Positions 13,136 to 25,073 of a stretch of DNA of 64,000 nucleotides are shown in pieces. The notes below the pieces were generated by a model. The model was not told where the DNA came from. It did not search any database and saw only the letters and a program-made list of their open reading frames with translations. The position numbers and the translations under genes are program-made. Source of the DNA: Selaginella moellendorffii (Eukaryota; Streptophyta; Lycopodiopsida; Selaginellales; Selaginellaceae); assembly GCF_000143415.4 (NCBI RefSeq), contig NW_003314285.1, positions 334,896-398,895 on the forward strand. Direction: 5' to 3'. Position 1 is the stretch's first letter; each line of letters opens with the position of its first letter.

Positions 13136-16100
13136 CTTGCATATGTTGAGCCATAGCTTCTGCATAGTCAAGGAGACTTCCAAAGCCTCCAATTCTAGAA
13201 ACTCTAGGTGACTGTGATCTATAAAATAGAATGGAACATATATTGAAATTTTAATAAACATAATTTACCTCCTTGAGGTTGAAGGCAACTCACAAAATCC
13301 TCTAAGCTGGCGTTTGAAGAAATGATATTTTTCAATAGCAAACACCAACCTACCAGAGTCACATGCTACTTCCACCATAGAACCGCTACCTACTGTGCAA
13401 TCAATCACAACACCATCTGGTGGGCAATAGAGCTCAAGCAAGACTTGCATTGCCGATAGAGTTCGGAATCGGTACCCTGGAAACGTGTTGCGGATCTGCT
13501 CATCCACAAGGTTGGGTATGACGTTAGTGGAACTGTTGTACCCAGGCAAAACACGTGTTGCATGTTCGCTATCACGAAACCCATCATGTGTGTTTCTACA
13601 GAGGGCATGATAGGTCCACATCATAACCTAGAAAATAAAAATATATAGAAATTAGATAAAAATATAAAATACATACTCACATTTTCAGGCTTCCCTCAGA
13701 CACCCCTCGTATCGATGCCAATAGGATCCATGATGCACCCGGAAGAGAATGACTTAAAATGAACTTCTGCTGCGCACGTCATAAGCTCATACATCTAGTT
13801 GGGGTCGTTCGGTAGGATGAAAACGACATGGCCGGCTTTGAGCATAAGTGCTTCAGACAATAGGAATGCATCGCACAAGTGGTCAGGTGTGAGAAAGTTC
13901 CAATCCTCAACTTTCCCATCGATATCTGAAAGACCATCTGGAAAGTCAAAAAGAATGAAGTCCACAATTGAGAGCAAGGGCCTTTGTATCTTTCGACACC
14001 AACGGTTGAATTGGCGCCGTATATCCATGTTGATGTCGTCTTCTGTGAAAGATGTCAACAATCTCCTGTAAGAGCCAATGAAGATACCCACAATGCCTCG
14101 TTGTGTTATTGGGGACATAGAACGGACCTATAAAAGAGCTAAATGAATGAAAATAGCAATAAATAGTATGCTACCATCATATGGCATGTTGTCAATAAGA
14201 GTTCCTCCAACTCTTTTTCACGAGCATCTCATCGAGCTGGAATGAAATTACTACCAACAATCATTGCTGCAAAAAACATGTATTACCACCTTTAGTTTGT
14301 AAAATTCACTTTTGCTTACCTCAAGGTCACCATAATATTTTGTGAACCATTTGATCATTATTATTTACTGGTAGAACTTGATCCGGATCTTGGTTGTTTG
14401 ATGGTTGAATTGGAGTTTGTTCCTGGCTGTCTGATAGTGGAACACAAACTTGATCTGGAGCTTCCTCATCCTCATCTCCATCGTCACTTGCATTGCCATC
14501 GTTGCTAGCATTGATAACTTCCTCGCGATCTAGTGTAGAGGTCTCCTTCCCTAAGAGCTCTAACTCCCAAGCGCATTCTATCTTTTGTACCTTTGGAACT
14601 CTCACAAACATTGTTGGGTACATTCTTCTATCCCTTACACCTTTTGCAACAAGTTGAGTGCAAACTAGTGCCTCAAATGGTATGCCTCTATATCGAAGAT
14701 ACCTGTAAACAATATATAGTAAAAAACAGTCTTAAAAATTATATTATATCTGTAAGCTACATGTCACATGAAATAAGGTTGACCATGTTGGCAATCATAA
14801 ATTGTTGTGCTTGTAGACTTCTTTGGCAGCCACCCCTCTTTGATCCCTTCTAATGGCATGTTGATGTAAGTGTCGAAAGACATGAATGTGCCATCTGGAT
14901 CGTCACCAATGTGTGGTGCCAAGAATTTCTCACCTTCACTTATAATTTGTGTGATGTAGACAGCCCTTCTCATCATCTTCTCAAATAGTTCTGGCAGTCC
15001 TTTCTCTCTGTTCATCAAGCAGACATTGAGGAACTCTAGAGTATTTATCTATTGCTTATATGGAAGCTTCAATTTTGCGATATTGTAAATCATGTCATCT
15101 GGAGTTTTGTTCACTGCAAAAGTAACATATGCATAATTAAGAAAAATGAAAGTGTGATAAGAAATTTACACTCATGAGAAGAAATTTCAACTATAGTCTC
15201 TAGCCACTCCTTCAGCTTGCGATTGTCTGCAATGCATACTAGTTTCTTCAACTTTGAGGACTTTGCATGTTGAATTTTATGCTCAATTTGTACAAACTTA
15301 GCTTAGAGCTCTTCTTGACTCTCCTCTGAATATGCAAGTTCGTAAGCATCTTGCTTGACTTTCACCAAAGGCTAAAAACCAAAAGAATTAAAAGAGGCTT
15401 TTATAAAATAAAAGGGAAAGACATACTTTACACCACACAACGAGCATAAAATTGATTGGGTTGTTAAACAAAATTGTACCGTCATTTCAAGTGTGTGAGT
15501 GCTGAACAAGTGTTGCGAGATCATCACCATAATGTTGGCAGATGTCATCCTCACTCAAGTCTGCCAAAAATCGAAGTTGCTCAATGTCATGGACAAGGTT
15601 TTTTTTTTGAACTGCAAACTGCCCAAGCCTATATTTAAACACAACAAAACAAGTTAAAGTGGAGTTAGAGGTAAAATTATAAAACTTACGCATTGATCTT
15701 TTGGTAGGCCAAGATAAGTCTATTGACATCCAAAGGTCCCCTCGCGTAGACATGGCCGACTGGAACATTGATATGGTAGACAGGATCATTGCGAAAATGA
15801 TCGTCGATACACTTCATCCAAGCTCCATATCGGTGGTTACCGTCAATAATTTGGAACATTATCCTCGCAAGCTGTTGAGTCTCAGGATGTCTGATAAGCA
15901 TGTCATCAAATTCTATGGACTTCCTCCTCCAAATAGGATCCCAGCTATTCACAATCTTGGGTGTGATGGTAATGATCTTCGTTGTTCCTGGCTTGCAAAA
16001 AGAGCCTAGAAACATACCGATATTTGTTGCAAGGCCATTCTATTTGAACAAGCTGTATATATCCGGATTGACATACTTAAATGCTATGAGGACAAGGTTC

Positions 16101-16524
16101 GTTTGCTGCAAATGGCAAAGGGGGATTTCTCTGATCAAGTCACAAGGGCCTAACCACTTGAGCGCCTCAAGTGTTTGGTGAACTGTTTTTTCCCTTATCC
16201 GCATAACAGTCTCTTGGAAGCGCTTGTCCACCACGTTGTCAGGAAGGTCTGCAACTCTTTCAGCTCTAGGCTATTCCTCAGGTTCTCTATTGTGAACACC
16301 ACTAGATTGCCCAACTTCAAGGATTTGCGTTGGTGGTGGTGGTGGTGGCTGCTGTTGCCGCCACTGCTGTGCTGCAGAGGCAATAGTGGCAGTGGTGGTG
16401 GTGGCGGTGGCAATGGCAGTGGTGGAGGTGGTGATAGAGGTGGTGGAGGTGGTGATGGCAGAGGTGATGGTGGTGGAGGTGGTGAATCTCTAACTAAATG
16501 TGTCTTTGTTGTGCCAATAGACAT
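13136..16524 (-). pseudogene. ParB-like plus DNA-methyltransferase-like gene, decayed (copy 1)
   Basis: The minus strand shows about nine exons with GT/AG introns of 50-90 bp. From the N-terminus: a run of Ser-Pro-Pro repeats (16330-16500); a ParB-like region with MFQIIDGNHRYGAWMKCI (about 15830), like the GxHR motif of ParB/sulfiredoxin folds; a long middle region; SIVDFILFDFPDGLSDID (about 13940), in the place of the catalytic DPPY motif; and finally PPDGVVIDCTVGSGSMVEVA with LVFAIEK (about 13350), like the SAM-binding DPFxGSGT motif and following acidic residue. That order is the beta class of amino-methyltransferases. Seven in-frame stops and at least one frameshift near 16230 break it; six stops are CAG to TAG or CGA to TGA. 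The motifs are weak, so enzyme activity is not claimed. Confidence 0.55.
16325..16490. repeat. GGT-type microsatellite in coding sequence
   Basis: Imperfect (GGTGGT/GGCGGT) triplets. On the minus strand they encode the Ser-Pro-Pro rich N-terminus of the ParB-like gene. Confidence 0.8.
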
Positions 16525-16696
16525 GTCGATCGTGATGTCGTTGTTAGTGACTTCTTATGTTTTCTTGGCTCCAACAACCTTTTTATCTGTTACAATTTTC
16601 CTTTTCTGCAAGAGAAAAAATTTTGTTAGTCAAACTAAATAAAGATAATGAGAAATTCAAACAGTCAAAGAGAAAAAAAAATCAAGTGGGCCTAGA

Positions 16697-16790
16697 CTCC
16701 ACCTCGGGAACTTTGGTTGCCCAGGGGGCCGAGGTTATTCAAATAACCTCGGCCCCTTGGCCAGCAAAGCTGCCCGAGGTGGCCGGCCCT
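16697..16790. repeat. Long imperfect hairpin (about 42-bp arms)
   Basis: The core is GGGGCCGAGGTTATT, a 3-4 base loop, then AATAACCTCGGCCCC. The pairing extends outward through CTTTGGTTGCCCAGG against CCTTGGCCAGCAAAG and CCACCTCGGG against CCCGAGGTGG. Both arms lie between 16697 and 16790. It is GC-rich in AT-rich surroundings; no gene overlaps convincingly. Confidence 0.85.
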
Positions 16791-16916
16791 AAAGAAGCAA
16801 TCAAGAAAAAACAAGAAGAAAAAAATGGAAGTGAAAGCAATCAAATTGAAACTCACCCTTGGTGGCATCTTTCCTTCCTGATTTTTTGATCGTGCTGGAT
16901 TTCTTATGCGCTCAAT

Positions 16917-17150
16917 CTCTCCCGCTCACATGCTCAATCTCTCCCATTCATGCGCTCAATCTCTCCGGCTCGCACGCTCAAACTCTCCCGCTCACGCGCT
17001 CAATCTCTCCCGCTCACGCGCTCAATCGCTCGATCTCCTTCGTGCTCAATCGCTCGATCTCCTTCGTGCTCAATCCCTCGATCTCCTTAGTGCTCGATCC
17101 CTCGATCTCTCACGCTCGATCTCTTGATCTCTCGCGCGCTCTCAGTGCGA
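16917..17150. repeat. Minisatellite of CGCTCAATCTCTCC / CGCTCGATCTCCTT units
   Basis: At least ten degenerate units of about 21-24 bp, first CTCAATCTCTCCCGCTCACG and then CAATCGCTCGATCTCCTTCG types. The long open frames across it are a by-product of the repeat. Confidence 0.85.
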
Positions 17151-17162
17151 ACAATAACCTAA

Positions 17163-17215
17163 TCTTAGCAGCTACCCTAACCCTAATCCTGACGGCTGCC
17201 CTAACCCTAACCAAT
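17163..17215. repeat. Degenerate telomere-like repeats
   Basis: CCCTAACCCTAATCC and CCCTAACCCTAACC separated by TGACGGCTG. The unit is CCCTAA rather than the plant CCCTAAA type. The tract is too short to mark a chromosome end. Confidence 0.5.
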
Positions 17216-17229
17216 CTCTCATCCTGGCT

Positions 17230-18110
17230 GTTCATTCCAAATAACCTAAATCTCAACCATCACAATATCTTTGATATTATTTTATCTTATCATTATTATT
17301 ATATGTAAATTATGCTTCTTTATTTTGTATATTTTAATGATGGTATAACTAGCACCTATCAACATTTCTGTTATTAAAGATATGATATTATATTTTACAA
17401 ATTATCTAGAAAGGATGCATTCTCATGAATATTTTGTACATATTTTGGAATTGTTAGAGTATAAATAAGGCACGTTAAAATATGTTATACTATATCCATC
17501 TATGAATGGATGAATCCTCATCCAGAAATTTATTTTGTATTGTATTACATCCTAAACAATAGGCATGTGCTTTAAATGTTATTGAGCAGTGTTCACAATT
17601 ATGGATAAAACTTGAGTTGTACTACAAATCAAATCTATCATTGAAGAATAACATTTGACAAGATTTATTATCATCTACCACTTAAAATTTGACAACTTGA
17701 CATATCACACGTGCTGACAATCAGATTGAATCTCTTGGTTTGACATGCTATAGCAGAATGTCATTACTGGTATCATTATTAACTATCAAACTTCACATGC
17801 TGAAAATCCTTTCTTAGATCTATGTGTATACATGCATCAGACATCATAATAGATGACAGTAATATTAATACTATCACACTTGCACATGTTAAATTTGCTA
17901 TAGAAGTTAAATTCATTTTGTACGTTGTCTTCTTATTGCTCTATTTAAATTTCAATTATGTTTCTCTATGGATTTTTATAAGTAGCATAAAAAGAGAGAA
18001 CTCCAAAACCTATTGAGAAGGATGGAGAGGTTTCTTCTTCATTTTTGAGATCACCCACCTCTTTCATTCTTTCAGAGTATTGTTTCTGAAAGTTTTTTAT
18101 GTTGGCGTTT
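17230..18110. other. AT-rich spacer, no gene seen
   Basis: No supported coding frame, RNA gene or repeat in this stretch; the short frame at 17822-18016 has no recognisable content. Confidence 0.45.
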
Positions 18111-19053
18111 TGATCTTCGTCTTGGCTCTATTTCTTTAGAGGCTGTGATTCGCAACGACACCAGTATAGTTGCATACTCAGAGTTTCTTCTTTCTAGTGT
18201 GGGCGAGGGTGGACAACAATGGGATTTACAGAATTCCAAATCGAAGGAGATTCGAGTGTTTGGATCTCTAATCAAAATGCCAAAATACACTCCAGCCAAA
18301 GTGAATGTGAAGCAAGAGTCAGTCGTTATCCTCTCGTCCTCTTCTAGTTTAAGTGGAGAAGTTATGCTAATGTCGGCGCCGAATTCACCAGCTCCAGCTC
18401 CAGCTTCAACTCCAACTTCAGCAATATTCAAAGCCGTTAGCAATGCTTTCTAGTTTTCATGCCTCTCAATCAATGTGCACTTGTTTTTGTATAGGCTTGT
18501 GAGTGAGCTTCCATCCTCCTACAACGGCAACATTTTCTTCGAGCTACCACCTCTTGTCAGCAGCACAGGTTCCAAACGGAAGGGGATGGAAACCAAGTAG
18601 GATGTCCACAATTGGTGCAAGATCAAGACTACACACTTCCAACATTTTGAAGGCATAGTGTCTATAGTTTATTGTGGCAGGCATTTAGATTGTGTGGATG
18701 AAGCATGCAATCAAGACCGCTCTAGAAACTCTATATTTTTCGAAGGGTCTATAGTCAATCCTTCAGCCTGTGACACCATTACTGTTGGATTCAAATGTCG
18801 ATTCTGCAAAAATGCTCCTCTATGTTGTGCTATCTGCGAGGCCAAAATGTACTACTTTCTTTCACGGGATGGAGTGGCTAAAAGAGCTGCAGTGCATGTT
18901 GGCACACATATACATCCAATGCAAAAAGGGATACAAAGGAGTTCTCTCAACCATTTCAAAGATGTTGTGCAGGAAGAGACTATGAGAAACTCATCTGTAA
19001 CTCCGAAACATGTTCAAAAACCGTCCTCAAGGATTTTATCGCAAACACCTTAC

Positions 19054-20699
19054 TGTAAGCGACTAATTTTTCCATTCTACTTTAGTCACTTAACCACACC
19101 TCCGACCACTTGAAGGAGTCTCATTCACAACCTCCATCAGTCCAATTCAGGACTTGAGACTTGCTAGCCCCAAGAATGGCATCCATGCCACTCAACACTT
19201 GCACCTGGTCCAAGTGCTCCACGTGTCCGGTCCCAAGACCAACACTCAAAGGTACTACCGATATAGTAGCCTATTACGCTAAGGCCATGCTCAATCACCT
19301 TTGCCACACTGGTAGTCCAATACCACTTGCATCACAGTCTTGGCTCTCCAAGACTAGGCAAACCATTCGTGAGTGGTCATCTCAGATCCACTCCTTAGCA
19401 TCCTTAGGATGCCCACCGATAAGGGGAACAACCTTCCCCAATATCCCTCTGTTAATCCCCACTAAGTCCCTTTCTGCCCCTGGCCGTGTTTGCCAACACT
19501 GCCACTGGATCGAGGCCCACATGCCCGACCACTAAATCCCACGGTCCTCTGGGACTTCCTCTCCCCACGACTGTGTCCTTGGTCACTACCCCAGAGGACT
19601 GCTCATCTTCCTTTCCACAGTCTGGGCCTTTGGGACAACATTTCGGAACACCGTGGCCTTACGCAAGCCACCTAGGTACTCTCCCCGCCTTCCACCTTTG
19701 GGTGCTCTAGCCATGGGCTTAGAGCGAGGTTCCGTTGAGCCATGCCTGGTATCCAAGTAGGTAGTGCCACCCACACTTGGACTGGGAGCATCGGCCAGTC
19801 GATCTCCCGGGGGAACTAGAGCCAGCTCTTGAACACTTCACCAAGCTACCCCGTTTGTCAGTCCATGTTCACTCTAGTCTTGGACTTCCCAGTGGTCAGC
19901 TCATCACCCAACACTGGGTTTGCCCTTCCTGGGCCAAACTAGCCTTTCCTGGCCAAACTGGCTCCACTGGGCTCCAACCCCCACACTCCCCCCCCCTCTG
20001 GGAGACACACGCTTTGGGCTTTCACCCCTTGACCCGTATTAGTATTTGGACTTAGTCTCTGGCTCGATCTCGAACCCGATTTCGGATCCGACTTCGGATT
20101 CGGTCTCGGACTCGATCTCGGACCCGATCTCGGACCCGACCTCGGACTCGACCTCGGACTCGGTCTCAGACCCGATTTCGGATCTCGGACTCCGTCTCGA
20201 ACTCGGTCTCGAACTCGGACTCGAACTCTGTCCCCGAGTCGGTCTCGGACTCGATTCCGGACTCTATCTCGAACTCGGTCCTAGAGTCGGTCTTGGACTC
20301 GATCTTCGACTTGGTCCCATCCGATGAACTCTTTGTCATTTTGGTCATGCTTTTGGGGTTCCTTTAGCCTACGACACCTCGGCGAGTTGGTTCCTTACAC
20401 CATCTCGGACTCCATCTCGGGTCCATCTTGGACTCCATCTCGGATCCATCTCGGACTTCATCTCGGACTCTTCCACGTGTCATATGTTGGTCCCTTTGGG
20501 TCCCTTTGTAGAGCCTCGCTTATGGCTCGCTTCGTGCTCATTCCTTGAGCACTTTGTTGGGAGTTTCACTCCCGCTCTCGACCTTTGAAGTCGGAACTTT
20601 TAGTCCAAACGTGTTACGCTCGTTTGGCTTTCGCTTCGGCCACTACCACATGGCACCCTTCCGGCTCCACTTTGGGGCCTAGGGATTTTGTGTCTCACA
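19054..20699 (-). mobile_element. Family B solo LTR with target duplication
   Basis: A 1646-bp sequence that begins TGTGAGACAC on the minus strand and ends CGCTTACA. It is flanked by CTTAC at 19049-19053 and 20700-20704. It aligns in reverse with 59494-61536. No internal region or partner LTR is present, so it arose by recombination between the two LTRs of a full element after insertion into the MULE gene. Confidence 0.88.
20050..20320. repeat. TCGGACTCGATC-type tandem repeats within family B LTR
   Basis: More than 20 degenerate 10-12 bp units of the kind TCTCGGACTCGA / TCTCGGACCCGA. The open frames here read as DSxSDPISDP repeats and are by-products. The family B LTR at 59680-59960 has its own version with different unit counts. 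Confidence 0.85.
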
Positions 20700-22969
20700 C
20701 TTACTCAATCCAGGTTGCCAAAAGACTCAACTAAACGAGGCTAGCTTGTGGGACTTACTATGAGGAGTACAACCTGCTACGAGCCTAAGGAGGTACATTT
20801 GTTATTTTTCATACGTTATAATAATATTTTTTTCTTACATTATATTGTTTAGGATAAAATCTTGGATGTGTGAATCTCGAGAGGGGAAGTTGCAATAAAA
20901 AATTGCCTCCATCCTTGAATTGAAATAGACCTGTCCATACGAATTCATCCATAGAAGTTTATTTCCAAACTAAGTTATGAATGAGCAAGAGTGCCCTTTC
21001 GTCTTCAAAATGTCTACCATGGGCCCTGCCTCTAGTGTAGATCTTGTCTCCCGAATGGACATGTTTGGGTCTAGTGACCTTGCAAATGCATGGGTACATT
21101 TTGACCATATGGAGCACGTATCGGGTTGGACAACCATGGGAGCTCATGTGTATGATCCAAGGTAATTTTTATTCTCATTATATTGAAATTGTTATAATAT
21201 TTGTGTTTTCATAGACTACGTTGTAACTTAACAATTGCGACAGTAGAGTTTAAAGTACAAGACCAGACAGCACAGGAAATATTTTGGAAGTCCCTCTCTG
21301 ATATTGTCCTAAAGCAGACTGGTAAGCATACAAACTTTCGCAGTTTCATAGCAGATGGGGCTAGTGCAAATTGGAATGGTATCCGAGTAGTTTTTGGGAA
21401 TGGTCAGACATTGGAAGGTCATGAGAGGACTTGTGAGTTCCATTGGGCTCAAAGCCTAAACCAGCATTGCCACCTTATCAAGCCAGAGTTTCAATCAATA
21501 TTTAAGGAGTTGTGCAAACAATGGCAGGTTGCATCTTTTGAAGAAGAGTATGAGGCAAAAAAAAACAAGATTTGAATATGGTGGTGTGAAGATGCTATAC
21601 AAACTTAAGTTGCCTACCACAACTTGAGTCATGGTTAGGATGGTGGGAAGTTAGGATGTTCCAGTGGGGACATCACTCTTTTTAGGTTGGTTTATATTTT
21701 TTCTTCTCCTTTTATTACCTCTTAATATTGCCTTTTCCATTAGGATCAACCATTTGAGGACCTCGCATACACCCCAACTATGAATCTCTCTGAAAGTTGG
21801 CATTCCTCTGAGGCAAGGAAAGGGAAGATGAGTCTATACGAAGCCTGTCTATCAGATTTGATACATGCTATAGAGCAATCTTCAAAAGCATTGGCATTCG
21901 AGGAAGAAAGATACATGGGAACAGGGCCTTCTGTTGAGATGTTACATAATAGGATGAAGAGAAAATTAACTCCACCCGCCCGAACAATGGCAACTACAGT
22001 TGAGGAAGTGGTTCGTGGCACATCTATAGAGTACACTCCCCGAGCTTCTATTGGTGATATGAAGATTGTCCGCTCAAAGTGTCATTTTTCCTTTGCTGGG
22101 GAAGATGTTGGTACGGACCTTGGAGCGAAAAGCTCTCATAGGCCTAATGTCGAGTACCATTCTGCTCCAAGACATCGCTCTCGGACTGAGCCACCTCAAG
22201 TGGCTGATGAAGAGAGTGCATCACAATAGGTTGAAATTGCTTACTATAGCATGGAGCCAAAGCAATGGGCAATCCGACGTGTGCCAGCAAAATCGAATGT
22301 AAGGTGTGTGGGGATGCTTCTGAGGGGCAAGTGTTGGGCCTGGATTCGTGGTGACAAATTTGCTTCTGTTCCAGCCCCATGTTTCTATGGGGAACAAAAG
22401 CAAGTAGGATTTTTGAGATGGTGCTAGCTATATTGTTGCAACACTGACACCAACCATATGAAGCGGCTTGAAGACACTATAGTGACTAAACTTGATGTAA
22501 TACCTAAAGAATGGCCAGTTGCTAATGGGGTTGCATTCACCTCGGATGAGATTAAAAACCTTGAGAAATCTGGTTTTAATCTTGAGAGGAGAGTTGGAGA
22601 CATGAGTGATAGGAGCAGGACTATTTCTACAAAGATGCACAGGAGGCCAGCACAAAAAGGTAAGGCAGATAAATTTATTGGTACCGTCTCCAAGTAGAAG
22701 CAAGGTAAAATAAACTTGGCTCAAACACTTGAGTGTGAGATTCTTTCCACGAAGTACATCACTATACTTGCAAAGGAGTACATAGTCAAAATAGAAGGTG
22801 GAGAGTACACAATTGCCATTCACAACTTTCCTTCTTGCACATGTCCAGACTTTACGAAGCGCGAGGAACATGGGAAGGCATATGCTCCTTGCAAGCATAT
22901 GTACTACATCTTCATCAACATCTTGCACTAGGATTCTATAGTGGATATTCATATACACTAAGCAAGGAT

Positions 22970-23430
22970 GTGCAATTGTAATTTGAGTTGAAGGCTAGAG
23001 TACATTGGTTTTGGCCCATAAGGATTTATCAATAGTCTACAACAATATTAAAGTGCTTCATCATCTTTCACATCATCTAGATCCTAGGCATTGAGTGCCT
23101 CTATTAAATAGTTGTTAGAGTGTTTCACCTTTAGACCATCTCACTTGCTTCTTCTCTAGATTGTAGCTTGCATGGGCTCAAAAGGCAAACTAGACTCAAG
23201 TGGTAGGTTAGGCTTAGGAAACAAGCTACACTCATGATAGCTTAAACATATGTTCTAGAGTTAGTCATTGGTAAGTGTGCTAGCTAGAAATGGCATACAC
23301 TATATTTATAGATAGTAGCTTACTATAAAAATTTCACACAAACTCTTGAATTGAATCGACACTAATCACAGGCTGATCTCTTAGTGTTCTCTTGCTAGCT
23401 TTCTCTTATCTTGTATATTAAATTTGTGTT
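22970..23430. other. Spacer, no gene seen
   Basis: Low-complexity AT-rich DNA between the MULE gene and the gypsy remnant; nothing coding is supported. Confidence 0.4.
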
Positions 23431-25065
23431 CTTAACCTACAGTCTTGACAAGCAAAAGCACTACCAACCGTAAATGATCATTAAGACCTTTCCCGACAAA
23501 ATAAAGAAGGTTATCTTCAAATGCCAAAATGGCAGTTATCAGTAAGCAATATAAAATTCTCAAACCCATTATAAAGTTTTTAGATCCATAGCTCAACCTT
23601 TTAAGTTTTATGAACATCGTTAAAAATAAATAAATTTTGCTATGCATCTTGTGGATATTGAATATTAAATACAACAACCTCTAATAGCACAGAATTTTTG
23701 TCTAGGAAATCCACAGATGTTGGAATAACAAATTCGTCAGGAACATAAAAAGAGAGTAAAGAAGGGAAAAAAATTCAAGAAAGGGCATCAGTATCAACCA
23801 TAGAACTCCTTAGGCAATGAAAAACCTTGAAATTATATATCTAAAGCTTCAAAGTCTATCGAGTAATACAATGAACCGAGTTCTTCTACTTCAATAATAA
23901 AGTAAATGCATCATGATCATTTTCTAGTAATGTCTGAAAACCATGCAAATATGCATGAAACTTCTCAAAACCTTAAACTACTACTAAACACTTTTCTATC
24001 ATGGAGTAATTCACCTCTATTGATTGTAATATATTACTGATGTACATAATGGGATGATGTTGACCATGCACACTCGTACTTTTTTACATCAAGACATTTA
24101 TGAGACCGATATCAAAGCATCCATATGTAAAATGAATGATCAAATGTACTTAAAATATGCCAAAATTGGAGGAGTCATTAATGTCTCTTTGAGATTCGTG
24201 AATGCCCGTTCATAGTCCTCTAACTAAATGAAAGATAATATTAACAACTTCAACAACACTCACAATAGTACAATATGATAAAAAAGATAATCAATAAAAT
24301 AATTGAAATACTATATTTTGTTTAGGAAGTGTTGCACATCATTCACACACTTCGAATATAAAACTTTAGAACAACTACAACTTTGTCATGATTAATTTAC
24401 AAACCCTCACAATAAATATGATACCCAAGATAAATTATATTCTTGGATCCAAATATGCACTTTGACCGCTTTAATTTTCAACTAACTTCCTGTAGCTGAT
24501 ATAACACTTTGTGAATATCATAGATGTGTTCCTCCTATATCCCCTTTAAATGGATCAAAACATCATTGATAAAGTTAGTTGTCACCCCTAGCATATTGCA
24601 AAGAACTTTATCCATCATCTGCTAAAAAATCTTTGAAATATTGTTCAAACCAAAAAGCATCACCAAGAATTTGTATAAACCACATAGTATATAAAAAACA
24701 GTTTTGGGAACATTATTCTCATCTAGCAACACTTGATAATACCGAAAAATGAAGTTTACCTTGGTGAACTAATGACTTCTCCCTAATCCAAAAGATCAAT
24801 AGTATGAGGACAAATGTATACATTTAAGATAGTCACCTCATTTAACGGATAATAATTGATGCAAAAGTGAATATTCCTATTCGACTTCATCACAAGATGA
24901 AGTTCACATACCTAAGGACATTGAGACTTTTGAATAACACCCTTCTTTAACATGTTTTTTATGTTTGTGCATAAAATCTTGATCTCCTTTGGTGATCAAT
25001 GCCAAATAAAAACCTTGAGAATCTTTAGTTGGAATAAGATGATATATTATAATCTTGGCCTAAGA
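23430..25065 (-). pseudogene. Ty3/gypsy pol remnant, middle copy
   Basis: Minus-strand copy of the pol remnant in the two arms, keeping more of the N-terminal reverse transcriptase: CINYYPLNEVTI (about 24850) and the later FLVMLFGLNN. It reads through RNase H to the MGLRILYCLLITAILAFEDN block at 23570. Many stops. It is cut at about 25066 by the family A element. Its sequence between 24400 and 24600 is closer to the right arm than either is to the left arm. Confidence 0.75.
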
Positions 25066-25073
25066 TGATATAA

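Larger units (their letters stand above)
18140..22931 (+). pseudogene. MULE-type transposase gene, split by a solo LTR
   Basis: Parts in order: a Ser/Pro-rich start with acceptor-flanked exons (18140-18560); a Cys-rich domain FKCRFCKNAPLCCAICEAKM with RAAVHVGTHIHP (18770-18930); after the LTR, a core FVFKMSTMGPASSVDLVSRM (20995), FIADGASANWNGIRVVFGNG and ERTCEFHWAQSLNQHC (21340-21480), which fits an RNase-H-like MULE core; PKQWAIRRVPAKSNVRC (22250); and a complete SWIM finger SCTCPDFTKREEHGKA...PCKHMYYIF at 22830-22915. Lesions are the family B LTR at 19054-20699, a frameshift in a run of A at 21560, and TAG stops at 22227, 22425 and 22695, each one change from CAG. The element's own ends were not found. 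Confidence 0.7.

Noticed and set aside
17163-17215. Chromosome end or true telomere
   Set aside because: Only a few degenerate units of the wrong length, with long unrelated sequence on both sides.
16859-17308. Ser/Leu-rich open frames over the CGCTCAATCTC array
   Set aside because: They come from minisatellite units and have no start context, introns or domain.
20046-20327. Acidic/Ser repeat protein (DSVSDPISDP frames)
   Set aside because: The frame is a by-product of a tandem DNA repeat inside a family B LTR; open frames exist on both strands.
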